Assembly: GCA_963851095.1 (NCBI GenBank)
Contig: CAWKOX010000010.1
Coordinates: 1 to 64,000, forward strand
Direction: 5' to 3'
DNA: 64,000 nucleotides
Source of the DNA: Oleispira sp963851095
Lineage (GTDB): Bacteria; Pseudomonadota; Gammaproteobacteria; Pseudomonadales; Oceanobacteraceae
Shown here: piece by piece, positions 26,773 to 36,360 of the stretch
Position numbering within the stretch: position 1 is the first letter of the stretch
How the letters are laid out: each line of letters starts with the position of its first letter
Notes under the pieces: generated by a model
Database searches by the model: none
Told to the model about the DNA's origin: nothing
The model's input: the letters and a program-made list of their open reading frames with translations, nothing else
Translations under genes and position numbers: made by a program

Positions 26773-28841
26773 GGCGTAACAATATTGAACGTTCCTGTCG
26801 GTTTATCCAATAGTGAAAAGAAGTTAATGAGGTCTAGTGTGCTGCCATCAATGCTTAGTTCGTCACTGAACAGTGTTTCTTTTAGTCCAGCTTCACCAAT
26901 AATTACTTTCACAAATAAATCTCGTGTTAGATTGAGGGTGGCGTTGGCGACAGTATTACTCGAGCTTACGTCGCTAATGTTTTTATGACGCAGTACGGAG
27001 TTATTTAGCATTAATAAATAACGTTGATTCAGATCGGTAAAGTTGATTTCTATGGTTAGTTTTTTATCGGCGGCTTTGTCTGCGATTAAGCGCACCGCCA
27101 TGCTATCAAAGAATTTATCGACCGATGTTTCCATTAATACTTCTTTCATTACAGCAGGGTTGATGCCTTTTTCTGCAGCGCCATGGCGCAGTTCATAGGC
27201 ACCACTTAGATAAAAGTCGCGCCAAGGTGCAGACTCTGCTTGATAGCCTAGCTGATCATAGACTTTCGCTAGCAGTGCTTTCGCTGGGTGATTGTTAGCA
27301 TCGGCAAAGACTAGGTGATTTAAGAGCTCGGCTAACCAGCGGTAGTTGTCGGTACCTTCTTTTACATTCATGCTAGCGGCGTTATCAAACTGTTGTTGTG
27401 CTTGTGTTAATACCGCTTCAGCGCCGCCCATCATGTCGATGTAGCGAATGGCTACTTGTGTTTCTGGTAATGGATCAAGTTTCGAAGGATTGGCGGTGAA
27501 CCAGCCTAGGTAGTTTTGATAAACGGCTTTGGCGTTGTGTTTTAGCGTTCCGTAATAGCCTTGGTTATCGAAGCGGGTATTGAGGCTGTCGGGCAGAGTC
27601 AGTTGCTCGGCAATTTCATTGGGTGTCAAACCTTGGTTCAGTAACCGAACGCTTTGGTCATGAATAAATTTATAGGTGTCGCGTTGCGTGATTAAAAAAT
27701 CGTTAATATTGTCTTGGCCCCACAATGGCCAGTGATGACTTGCAAAATAGGTATCTGCGTTATCAAATTTAGTGCGTGCTTGTTCGATAAAACTGCTCCA
27801 TATATTAGCATCTCGAACTTTTGCCCCGCGCAATGTATACACATTGTGCATGTTGCGGCTGACTAATTCAGCGCCGCAGAATGCTTTGTATTTTGGTAAA
27901 TAAAAGGTGAATTCTGCCGGGGCTTCTGAGCCAGAAACTATCTGAAATTCAAATTCAATACCATCGATGGTTTGGGTATTATTGTTGGTGCCAATCAGAA
28001 GGTTAGGCATTTCAATGCCGAACGTACCAAATGCCGGGCCTTTCCCTAATCCTGTTCCTATATGGCCGCGCTCACTACGGGCTAGGTTTTTGCCATACAT
28101 GTACATCGCACGTCGGCTCATTGCGGTACCAGCAATGATGTTTTCGCTGGTAGCTTCTTCTTCAAATCCTTCGGGGGCGATGATTTTTATTTCCGCTTTT
28201 TCTGCATCACTTATGTTTTGTAAAATGCCTTGTACGCCACCAAAGTGATCGATATGGCTGTGCGTGAATACAATGGCTTTAATCGGTTTTTTCCCCAGCT
28301 GTTGTTGTGCAAATAGTAAGGCTTGGTTGGCGGTTTCTTTTGCGGTAAGTGGATCGACAATAATCCAGCCATTATCCGATTCAATAATGCTCATGTTCGA
28401 AAGATCGTAGCCGCGTAATTGATATATGCCTTCAGTGACTTTAAATAAGCCGTGAATATTATTCAGTGAAGCTTGGCGCCATAAGCTTGGATTAACGGAA
28501 CTCGGTGCCTTGTTACCTTTAGCATCGATGAAGTCATACGCAGGCATGTCCCAAACGTTGCTGCCGTTGCGGTGCTTAATTGTGAGGTTATCTTCTTTGG
28601 CGATAAATCCTCGCATGGCATTGTCAAAATCGTCTCTATTGGTAAATGCTCGTTGCTGTAAAACGGCATTATTGGCTTTTACGGTGACGTCGGTTGGAGC
28701 CGTATGACCTTGAGCATCTACACGTTCTGCAGTACTAGCTTGTTCTGTACTAACATGAAGTACCTTTGAAGTAGAATCGCAGGCGTTTAAGGCGACGATT
28801 AAACTTGTACTGGTGAGTAAGGCTATCAGTGGTTTGCGCAT
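26769..28841 (-). CDS. alkyl/aryl sulfatase (BDS1/SdsA1-like), lipoprotein
   Basis: A 690-residue metallo-beta-lactamase-fold sulfatase, acting on alkyl sulfates such as SDS (known for the family). The metal-binding motif is THSHIDHFGG near 194-203; later ligands include the GAEL segment and ASHHWPLWG. After the catalytic domain come the dimerisation domain (PSKLDPLPETQVAIRYIDMMGG, LAKVYDQLGYQAESAPWRDFYLSGAYELR) and a C-terminal SCP2-like domain. The N-terminus ends in a lipobox, LNAC with Cys21, so it should be membrane-anchored outside the cytoplasm. It is alone on its strand, downstream of an AraC-type regulator gene. Confidence 0.92.
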   Translation of the reverse strand: MRKPLIALLTSTSLIVALNACDSTSKVLHVSTEQASTAERVDAQGHTAPTDVTVKANNAVLQQRAFTNRDDFDNAMRGFIAKEDNLTIKHRNGSNVWDMPAYDFIDAKGNKAPSSVNPSLWRQASLNNIHGLFKVTEGIYQLRGYDLSNMSIIESDNGWIIVDPLTAKETANQALLFAQQQLGKKPIKAIVFTHSHIDHFGGVQGILQNISDAEKAEIKIIAPEGFEEEATSENIIAGTAMSRRAMYMYGKNLARSERGHIGTGLGKGPAFGTFGIEMPNLLIGTNNNTQTIDGIEFEFQIVSGSEAPAEFTFYLPKYKAFCGAELVSRNMHNVYTLRGAKVRDANIWSSFIEQARTKFDNADTYFASHHWPLWGQDNINDFLITQRDTYKFIHDQSVRLLNQGLTPNEIAEQLTLPDSLNTRFDNQGYYGTLKHNAKAVYQNYLGWFTANPSKLDPLPETQVAIRYIDMMGGAEAVLTQAQQQFDNAASMNVKEGTDNYRWLAELLNHLVFADANNHPAKALLAKVYDQLGYQAESAPWRDFYLSGAYELRHGAAEKGINPAVMKEVLMETSVDKFFDSMAVRLIADKAADKKLTIEINFTDLNQRYLLMLNNSVLRHKNISDVSSSNTVANATLNLTRDLFVKVIIGEAGLKETLFSDELSIDGSTLDLINFFSLLDKPTGTFNIVTP

Positions 28842-29014
28842 GCTAGATCCTGCTTATGATTATTCTTAGCTTTTAGTGTAAGCAATAATCAGAATTCGGC
28901 AGGTCTGAAGCGGACAATCTGTAGTCTTGTTAGGACAGTATCGTATTTTTTAAGGCAGCTGTTAGGGTAATTGTAGGGCCGCTGTGAGTCGTATTGGATC
29001 AAAATTTGATCGGA

Positions 29015-30049
29015 TTAAGCGTGATTTTGCCGAAATTGACTGGGTGATTGAGCGAACCAGCGGGTAAATGCCCGTGAGAAATTACTGGTATCGGTAAATC
29101 CAAGGTGTAATGCAATTGCGGTAATAGGCAGCTGAGTTTGCAGTAAATAATGGCTGGCAAGTTTCATTCGAGCTTCCTTAAGTAAATCGCGGTAATTTGC
29201 ACCTTCTTCTTTTAAACGTCTTCGTAAGCTGCGTTCGCTCATATTTAATTGGCCAGAAACCGTCTGAATGCTAGGTTCTGTAGAGTCTAATTGATTGTCT
29301 TCGAGTAAGGCCATGATGATGTTTTTAACCTTTAGCTGCACTAAGTTGGAATTCATGTTGCTGATATAATCTTTGACCACTGATTCGTTAAAGGCAGCCA
29401 GCTTTTCATCTCCCATTATTCCTGATCGGCCGAGCTTTTCGCGCTTAAACCAAAGGCAGTTATAGTGAGCAGAAAACTGAATGGGAGCGCTAAATCGCTG
29501 TTGCCACTTTTCTGAGGTGCAGGGTATTTCGCGCATTAACTCAACATGATGAATCGCATTAAGAGAAGCACCAAGCTGATTACTGAAACTCAGTAGCGTT
29601 GAGAAAAAGCTGTCGATCGACATCGGGTGTATATCAATTCCTGGGATTGGTTTGATGGTTAAGCCAATGAGTTGCTCAGTAGTTTCAGTGTAAGTCTCTA
29701 CAGAATTACTAACCAGTTCTGAATATTGACCTAATTTCATCAGTGCTGACTCTAAACTTTTGCTGGTTAGCATGAGTAATCCTAGAGCGCGAAAATGCAT
29801 GGGTTGCACATAATTAGCAACGGATAAGCCAAAGCTAGGGTCTTGTGTTGTTTCTTCGACGGCCTGCCAAAAGCGCGTCATTGATGTTATATCGACCCGT
29901 CCATCGGGGTGGTCAAAAAGGGCGGTACGCATGAGGTCGGCTGATGCTAATAATGGGTCAGGGTCTATATTGATTGCTTCAAGCGCTTGGCAGATCGCCA
30001 GTGGCCAAGCGGCAAGAGTGGTTGGCTGCTTTGTATTAGATGAAATCAT
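29015..30049 (-). CDS. AraC family transcriptional regulator (OruR/ArgR-like)
   Basis: A 344-residue regulator. The N-terminal half (about 20-210) is the arabinose-binding-like domain found in OruR-type AraC regulators (DITSMTRFWQAVEETTQDPSFGL, PMHFRALGLLMLTSKSL). The C-terminal 100 residues hold two helix-turn-helix units, the second reading ITAIALHLGFTDTSNFSRAFTRWF. It lies 173 bases upstream of the sulfatase gene on the same strand, so it may regulate that gene; the signal is unknown. Confidence 0.88.
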   Translation of the reverse strand: MISSNTKQPTTLAAWPLAICQALEAINIDPDPLLASADLMRTALFDHPDGRVDITSMTRFWQAVEETTQDPSFGLSVANYVQPMHFRALGLLMLTSKSLESALMKLGQYSELVSNSVETYTETTEQLIGLTIKPIPGIDIHPMSIDSFFSTLLSFSNQLGASLNAIHHVELMREIPCTSEKWQQRFSAPIQFSAHYNCLWFKREKLGRSGIMGDEKLAAFNESVVKDYISNMNSNLVQLKVKNIIMALLEDNQLDSTEPSIQTVSGQLNMSERSLRRRLKEEGANYRDLLKEARMKLASHYLLQTQLPITAIALHLGFTDTSNFSRAFTRWFAQSPSQFRQNHA

Positions 30050-30144
30050 ATTGTTATTTTTTATTTGGCTATGTCGAAGTGTGGCAGCTTACATCATCTC
30101 TTAAAGAGATTTAGGGTGTCCACTTTTTAAACCTCGTGCATGCT

Positions 30145-31271
30145 CTACTGCCTAGTTATTTTATAAAAATGATAACGCCACCAACCTAAACCACCGTATA
30201 CCAATATCAATACTAACAAGTTGATAATTTCATTTTTGGCTGCGCTTAACGGCGCGCCGTACTGAGTGATTTTAACCATCATGTTAATACCGGCGGTCGA
30301 CGGTATTATTTTAGCAAACCAGACTAACCACGTTGGACTGCTGACTTCGGGCCAAGACAAATTAGCAAGAAAGAACAGCGGCAAAGCGGTGACTAAAATA
30401 AGCTGAAAGGCGCGCTCGCGAGTACGGAAGAAACTGGTAATAAACAAGCCGAAAGCGACAACCGCAGAGATAAATAACACGCTACCGGTAAGTACACTGC
30501 CTAAGCTCCCATGCTGTGGATAGTCTTGATACCAGAACATAAAGCCTAAGTAATACAGCATATTCACTGAACCGATGCTCACAGCGGCGGCGCTGATGCC
30601 CATGATTTGCTTATGGGTTAGATAAATTCTTCCATATAATTCACGACGAGTGCCCGCAAGAACCGCTAAGCCGATTAATAACGTTTGCTGAATAATTAAT
30701 TGGGCAACGCCGGTAACCAAAAAACTGCCGTAACCTTCGCGGGTATTAAACAAAGGGCGTTGTACTAATTCAAACGGTGGCCGAATACCAGCACCAGTAA
30801 AAGCGGCTTGGCGTACCGCAATTTCTTGCGCAAAGCCGCTAATCGCTGACGCTAAACTGGCCAGTACTGAGCTGGCTTGACCTAGTGAGGCGCCATTGGC
30901 GAATAGACGCAATATCGGCTGGAGTTCCGCGCCAGATACTTTGTTCAAAGTCGGCAGGAATTTCAACGTAGCCCTGAATTTTCATGGCTCTCACCGCTTG
31001 CACGGCTTCGTCTGAATCAATCACTAATGCGTGTACTTTTACCGCTCTTAAACTTTGAATATCGCGGATTAATTCACGGCTCAGTGCTGAGCGATCGTGG
31101 TCGACAATATAAATAGGTTGGTTGGCGGCGACTTGTTCTTGGTAACCTAAAGGGTAGAAGAACGAATATAAGACCACTGCACCGAGCATCACGCTGACGA
31201 CTGCTTTGTCGGTAAAAATGGCATGGAAAGTGGTGATGAAAGCTCCCCAGAAAGGTTTCTATCTTTTTCAT
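30145..31271 (-). pseudogene. ABC-2 type transporter permease, interrupted by two frameshifts
   Basis: The start ATG at 31271 overlaps the stop of the upstream permease as ATGA, and reads MKKIETF before the frame breaks. Removing one T near 31257 restores WGAFITTFHAIFTDKAVVSVMLGAVVLYSFFYPLGYQ. A second shift near 30900 separates GYVEIPADFEQSIWRG from LFANGASLGQASSVLA and the membrane half with five helices ending at 30145. Both lesions are one extra base. The intact protein would be about 375 residues, like its upstream partner. Real decay or sequencing error are both possible. Confidence 0.85.
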
Positions 31272-32440
31272 CTACGTCCCCATTTTTCTGGGTTATTAAT
31301 GGCTTTTTTATACGCACCGTAGCCGATAAGGCCAGGCACAATGACAAACAATGCCAAGCACATTAAATAAAATAACGTCACCGACAGTGGGGCGTTAATG
31401 TAACGTTCGGCGACATCCAGTTTTACGAAGCTGGAAAACGGAATTGAATGATGCCACATTCTGGCAAATAACGACGCGCCATCGATAGGGAAGGTGGCTC
31501 CGCAAAACGCCAGTGACGTTCCGGCGTATAAACCTACCCCCGATAAAGCCGAGCTCATGTCAGGGGCTAACGCTGCGATCATTAAAGCGATTGCAGCATA
31601 GGCGCAATAGAGTAGAACATTGCCTAATAGCAGGGCCGATAACGAGCCAGGTATGCCGTCGCCACGGATGTAGCCGATCCACAAAATCGCGGCCAAACCA
31701 TACAACGAAAAGAGCACAACATACGGTAAGGCTTTTCCGACAATCGCGCCCGCGGTATGCCCGCCAACACGATCTATCCAGACCTGTACGGTTTTATCAC
31801 GCAGCTCTCGGGCATACGAACTGGTGAGTGCAATACACATAACAAAGTGCAAAATACCGGGCAGTAATAGGCCGATTAAAAATATTTCAAAATTACGCGC
31901 TGGGTTATATAACAAGGTGACTTGCGCTTGAATCGGTGCGGGTTTTAAGACACTCGGCCCAAGACTGAAGGCGTTGTATTGAATCGCAATTTCGCTATTC
32001 ATTTGTTTTACTACAGAATCAATTGCACGCACAGCGGTGCCGCCGGCGGTGGTCATGGTGGCGTTATAAAAAGCGAATAAGGTGGCCGGTTGATTGTTGG
32101 CGATTTGCTTATCGGTTTGTGGCGGAATATACAGCACGGCGTGAGCTTGGTTTGATTCAACTAAGGGCCAAGCGTCTGCTAGGTTTAACGGTTGCGCGAC
32201 TACGCTTATCGCTGGGGTGGAATCGACTTTACGGATAATGTCTCGGCTAATGGTGCTATGACTAGAATCGACCACGACAATCGGCAGAGCACGGGGAACG
32301 GATTGCCAAAATAGCGCCACCATTAATGCCATTGCTAACCAAGGCATCCAAGTAACTAAAGCTAAATCCCAAGGTGAGCGGTGCAAAAATTGCCACTCAT
32401 CTTGGGAGGCTTTTTTTAACGTTGCGTAAAAGCTATTCAT
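31268..32440 (-). CDS. ABC-2 type transporter permease
   Basis: A 390-residue inner-membrane permease of the YhhJ/YbhR-like group: one N-terminal helix (about 25-47), a periplasmic domain (PIVVVDSSHSTISRDIIRKVDSTPAI and on), then about five helices in the C-terminal half (ILHFVMCIAL ... LALFVIVPGLIGYGAY). I chose ATG 32440, two bases after the stop of the HlyD gene; the frame stays open to 32476 but only by overlap. It would pair with the second permease to form the channel of an export complex. Confidence 0.85.
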   Translation of the reverse strand: MNSFYATLKKASQDEWQFLHRSPWDLALVTWMPWLAMALMVALFWQSVPRALPIVVVDSSHSTISRDIIRKVDSTPAISVVAQPLNLADAWPLVESNQAHAVLYIPPQTDKQIANNQPATLFAFYNATMTTAGGTAVRAIDSVVKQMNSEIAIQYNAFSLGPSVLKPAPIQAQVTLLYNPARNFEIFLIGLLLPGILHFVMCIALTSSYARELRDKTVQVWIDRVGGHTAGAIVGKALPYVVLFSLYGLAAILWIGYIRGDGIPGSLSALLLGNVLLYCAYAAIALMIAALAPDMSSALSGVGLYAGTSLAFCGATFPIDGASLFARMWHHSIPFSSFVKLDVAERYINAPLSVTLFYLMCLALFVIVPGLIGYGAYKKAINNPEKWGRR

Positions 32441-32441
32441 G

Positions 32442-33509
32442 TTATTGAGCAGACTGCGGCCAGCTGAATAAGACACTCATTCCTGGACGGAAGTTATCGA
32501 TTTTAGCGGTAGGGCGCAGGCGAATTTCAAAACTTTTTATATCGTAACCCACCGACTGACGGGTAGCGCGCCAGGTAGCAAATTCACCAGCAGGGCTAAT
32601 AAAGAATACTTCAAAGGCGATGGCTTCTAACCCTAGAGCAGGAATATCCCCATGAACTACTTGCCCAGTTTTAATGTTGTTGAACTGATCTTCACGCAAG
32701 GTGAAAGAGACCCACATATTATCGACATCGACCAAGGTGAAAACCGGATATCCCGCTGGCACTAGTTCGCCGATATCGGCCAAGCGCTTGCTGACTTCGC
32801 CATTGCTCGGCGCTAAACCCAATACTTCAATGCGAGCAGCGGTGACTTCTTCTACCACGGCTTGCGCTTGACGAACTTGCGCTTGGGCGGTGTCTTTATC
32901 TTGCTGGCGAGCACCGCTTTGTGCTTCGTCGAACTGTGCTCTTGCGGCATGTGTGAGTGCTTCAGATGATTTTGCTTGTGCCATGGCTTCGTCGCGTTGC
33001 TGTCTTGAAACTACGCCTTCTTTATAGAGTCCATCTAAACGATTGGCAGTATCACGGGCGATGTCAGAGGCTGATTTAGCACGCTGCCAATTCGCTTCAG
33101 CGGCTCGAACTTGCTCGGTGCGAGCGCCGTATTCTGCTTTTTCAGCTTGGGATTTAGCGGCATCTAATGCGGCTATAGCTTGATTGTATTTGGCTTCTAC
33201 TTCTGGGCTGTCGAGGCGGAAAAGCGATTGCCCTGCTTCTACACGCTGACCTTCGCGGGTATACAGTTCAACAATTCGAGCGCTGATTTTAGCTGATACT
33301 TTTAATGAATCTGCATCGGCCATGCCTTGGATTAAGGTAGCGCTTGGCTTTAATGCTAAATATAAACCCAGACCGCAAATCGCTATCACCAGTGCGATAA
33401 CTACTCTGATCTTTTTTCGTTCCTTCATCGGTAAAGCGTTATCTGTAGCAGTATTCAAGGTGGCATCCATGGGCTTGTTAGTTGAATTGTCTTGAGTAGA
33501 GTTTGTCAT
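32442..33509 (-). CDS. HlyD family membrane fusion protein
   Basis: A 355-residue periplasmic adaptor. After a polar N-terminus there is one membrane helix (about 35-52, VVIALVIAICGLGLYLAL), a biotinyl-lipoyl-like half (ISARIVELYTREGQRVEAGQSLFRL), a long alpha-helical hairpin rich in Ala/Gln/Glu (about 105-215), then the second lipoyl half and beta-barrel (LADIGELVPAGYPVFTLVDVDNMWV). It bridges the ABC permeases and the TolC-like channel. The ATG at 33509 lies one base after the stop of the TolC gene; the open frame upstream to 33626 overlaps that gene and is not conserved. Confidence 0.9.
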   Translation of the reverse strand: MTNSTQDNSTNKPMDATLNTATDNALPMKERKKIRVVIALVIAICGLGLYLALKPSATLIQGMADADSLKVSAKISARIVELYTREGQRVEAGQSLFRLDSPEVEAKYNQAIAALDAAKSQAEKAEYGARTEQVRAAEANWQRAKSASDIARDTANRLDGLYKEGVVSRQQRDEAMAQAKSSEALTHAARAQFDEAQSGARQQDKDTAQAQVRQAQAVVEEVTAARIEVLGLAPSNGEVSKRLADIGELVPAGYPVFTLVDVDNMWVSFTLREDQFNNIKTGQVVHGDIPALGLEAIAFEVFFISPAGEFATWRATRQSVGYDIKSFEIRLRPTAKIDNFRPGMSVLFSWPQSAQ

Positions 33510-33510
33510 G

Positions 33511-34944
33511 TTAAAGCGCCTCTTTACTAATCGATGTTTTTCCAAGGGGCTGGTTTTCAAGGGATTTGTTGGCCAGTACCTTGTCGGCAAGTTTAAGGTA
33601 ATGATTAAACTGATCGCTTTGACCACTCACGTCTAATAGTTGCATTAACGCTAGGTCAAATTGCCAAGCCGCTTGTGCACGCTCAATACGCACCTTGCCG
33701 ACTTTTAAACTGGCATCAATCACATCCAAAGAGGTTGCTTGGCCTGCTTGAAACGAAAGCTCTTGTAAGCGCAGGTTTTCTTTAGCGCTTGCGAGTGCGC
33801 TTTCTAATAGGGTGAATTGCTGGCGGGCACTGTCGGCGGCTAACCAAGAACGTTTTACCGCGATGGTTAACTTTACTTGGTTATCTTGCAGGCTATAAGA
33901 TGCTTGATTGATCTGGCTATGAGCAGCGCGGACTTGGCGGCTGCGATTTTGGTTGGATAGCAATTTATAGCTTAAGCCTACACCAAAGGCCCAATTTGAA
34001 TCACTGACAAATGCATCTTCGGGTTTTAAATCGTATTGACCAAAGGCATATACGGTCGGCAACCAGCCGGCTTTTTCGACGGCTAGTTTTTGTTCGGCTT
34101 GCGTTTTAATTGCTTGGATTTGCAATAAACCCGGGTGTTGAACGATGGCCGAGTCAATAAACTGCTCAACCGCTGGCAAAGAACGCTGCCAAACAAATAA
34201 AGGGGAGGAGGGCTTAACGATTTCTTGCGTATGCAATAATCCGGATAACGCAGTTTGAGCACCTTGCAAATCATTCTGAGCTTTACGCAATTCACGCTCG
34301 GCTTCATCTAAGGCAACTTTAGCCTGAAGTTTTTGCGCTTGGGTAGCAAACCCTTCCGCTTCTAAACGACTGGCTCTTTGATAGTGCTGCTGCAAACCGG
34401 CACGAACATCGGTGCGAATTAATAAAACCCGAGCGGCCATATGCTGGCCAAAATACGCTTCAATTAACTGGCCCAGTTCTTTTTGCTGAGCGCCCGCTAA
34501 TTGGGCTCGCGCTTCATTCACCCCAGCTCGTGCTGCGGCTTTACCAGCACTGATTTTACCGCCCGTCCAAATCGGTAAGGTTGCGGTAATAATCGGGCGC
34601 GTTCGCCACTCCACTACGTCCATTTCTGATGGGATATAAAGGTTATTTACTTTGGCTAGTGGTTCAACGGCTTCTAGATCTAAATGCTTTGCAAAACGCA
34701 TTTGCTTAACATCCAGTGTTACTTCGGGGTAAGACAAGCTATCACTGGCTTCAGCCAAGTGCTGGCGGCTTTCGAGCTGGCTCTGTGAACCTGCAATCGC
34801 ATCGGATACGTTGAATAAGCGGTGTTGAGCGTCTTCAAAACTCAGCTCCAGTGCCAAGCTTGGAATAGGCGCTAGAGCACAAGCGCCTAAAATACATGTT
34901 CTTAAAACATACACCCTTGAAACATGCAGTAACCTAAATTTCAT
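33511..34944 (-). CDS. TolC family outer-membrane efflux protein
   Basis: A 477-residue outer-membrane efflux protein. The signal peptide runs to about residue 31 (ILGACALAPIPSLALEL), followed by two repeats of the OEP fold with long Ala/Gln-rich helices (AAARAGVNEARAQLAGAQQKELGQL; QVRAAHSQINQASYSLQDNQVKLTIA) and the conserved FGVGLSYKL strand. ATG 34944 has AAGGAAG about 6 bases upstream; an in-frame start at 34995 lacks one. It heads a four-gene export operon with the HlyD protein and two permeases; no ATPase gene is in the operon. Confidence 0.9.
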   Translation of the reverse strand: MKFRLLHVSRVYVLRTCILGACALAPIPSLALELSFEDAQHRLFNVSDAIAGSQSQLESRQHLAEASDSLSYPEVTLDVKQMRFAKHLDLEAVEPLAKVNNLYIPSEMDVVEWRTRPIITATLPIWTGGKISAGKAAARAGVNEARAQLAGAQQKELGQLIEAYFGQHMAARVLLIRTDVRAGLQQHYQRASRLEAEGFATQAQKLQAKVALDEAERELRKAQNDLQGAQTALSGLLHTQEIVKPSSPLFVWQRSLPAVEQFIDSAIVQHPGLLQIQAIKTQAEQKLAVEKAGWLPTVYAFGQYDLKPEDAFVSDSNWAFGVGLSYKLLSNQNRSRQVRAAHSQINQASYSLQDNQVKLTIAVKRSWLAADSARQQFTLLESALASAKENLRLQELSFQAGQATSLDVIDASLKVGKVRIERAQAAWQFDLALMQLLDVSGQSDQFNHYLKLADKVLANKSLENQPLGKTSISKEAL

Positions 34945-35096
34945 AACATCTTCCTTAATACCAAATAAATACTTGATAAACCGTGTGTAGAACAATACTT
35001 AAACTTAGAGTAATCACCGAGGGAGCGCATAATAGCGCAGAAAATAGAATTGCGGCTCTTTGAATCACTATTATTTTGTAACTAAATGTTGCTGAT

Positions 35097-35288
35097 TTAC
35101 TGAGAGGTTTCGCTAGATTTGTTATCGCTACTGGGTTTTCTATCATTATTAATAGTGCTCACCGCAATGCTAATGAAGGCGGTGATGACTAGGATAATAA
35201 AGACCCACAAATGGCCAATAAGCAGCGTTAAAACAAACAGAATAATTATGCTAGAAAACCCATAAAAGAGTGCGCTTGTAATCGACAT
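35097..35288 (-). CDS. small membrane protein, unknown
   Basis: A 63-residue protein with a strong ribosome site (AAAGGAGC, about 6 bases before the ATG) and two predicted helices (about 5-25 and 27-45), then a polar tail NNDRKPSSDNKSSETSQ. It ends 152 bases before the TolC gene on the same strand. I do not recognise the family. The good ribosome site and hydrophobic pattern argue that it is real. Confidence 0.55.
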   Translation of the reverse strand: MSITSALFYGFSSIIILFVLTLLIGHLWVFIILVITAFISIAVSTINNDRKPSSDNKSSETSQ

Positions 35289-35416
35289 GTTTATTGCTCC
35301 TTTGTTTATCTAGAAAATCTGAGTTGTTATAAAAACTAGCAGTAATTATTAAAATAATTATTCATGGGTAGAGCGAATTTAATATTCGCATTGATACAGC
35401 GATAATTTCAATTCGG

Positions 35417-36228
35417 TTAGTTATATGGATTAATATGTGGCTTTGGCTTAGGAAATTTCACCGCTAATCGATCATCGTCATCAGGGTGCTTTCGTGATTG
35501 AATATATTCTAACTGCTCGGCTGTTAAATTTGAAAAGCTTTCGTCCATAAAGCACTTCACTGATTCCCACTCACCATGACAGCGCTTGTATAATTTATCA
35601 TACTGTTCGGCCGTGATGGCAATGCCTTGGATTTCGTGGAATTTATGCGGTTTGTTTTGAAGCTCTTGGCCAGTAAAAATACCTGTAATGTAATAGAGTT
35701 TATCCCATTCTCCCCAGCGGTAAAAAACAGGAGTACCAAAATATGTATGTCTGCTATTTGGCGGTTCTAAATTGATAATCAGTTAATCCTGTCGGAACCA
35801 GTTCGCATAGGCCCAAGTGCAACACCTACATGATAAGCTCTGCGACCTCTCTAGGTGCTCTGATAATGCCTTTATTGGGTTCGCTGCGAACGTAATACCT
35901 AGGACTTTATGCTTAATAGGCACTTGCCATAACGCAACAATTTCTTCATTCTTCCATTGTCGCCTTTATAAGGGTGGTAATTCCCACCAACCCCCCCACC
36001 TCCGTCACCTACATTAGGCATATAGGGGCCAAAAACGAGAGTCGTTTGGCGAGGCGGTAGGTCTTTTGAGTCATAAGGTTCATCGGGGTAATCAGATGAG
36101 ATATAAAAAAATACAACTTCTTCATGGAGGAATGATTTTACATAGTTTTTTACTGCGAATATTTGTTCGCAGCCTGATAGCAGAGCAATAGATAATAAAA
36201 CGATTAAAGAATGTTTAATATTAACCAC
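35417..36228 (-). pseudogene. decayed copy of the T6SS-linked lipoprotein (immunity-like)
   Basis: The first 90 residues from the GTG at 36228 (VNIKHSLIVLLSIALLSGC and on) are nearly identical to the gene at 37366-38175. The frame then breaks after NYHPYKGDNG and again at least three more times: around 35870-35885, after YYVRSEPNKGIIRAPR; around 35785; and around 35750 with an in-frame stop. The remaining C-terminal half (YRWGEWDKLYYITGIF to KFPKPKPHINPYN) is still recognisable down to the TAA at 35417. Many lesions of mixed kind make this a true pseudogene rather than a sequencing slip. Confidence 0.85.
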
Positions 36229-36360
36229 GAGTTTCGTCCTCTCAAAACTTAGATTGAATAGTGTAAAGCTGGCCTAATAGCTCTTTATATAAAATACGCT
36301 ATTTGAAACAGTTAACCGTGGTATACGAAAAATACAATCAAAGGCTGTCTTCGTTGTAAT

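Noticed and set aside
34955..35146. A 63-residue minus-strand reading frame overlapping the small membrane protein and the TolC start
   Set aside because: It has no ribosome site, overlaps the better supported gene at 35097-35288 and covers the TolC upstream region; it is most likely non-coding.
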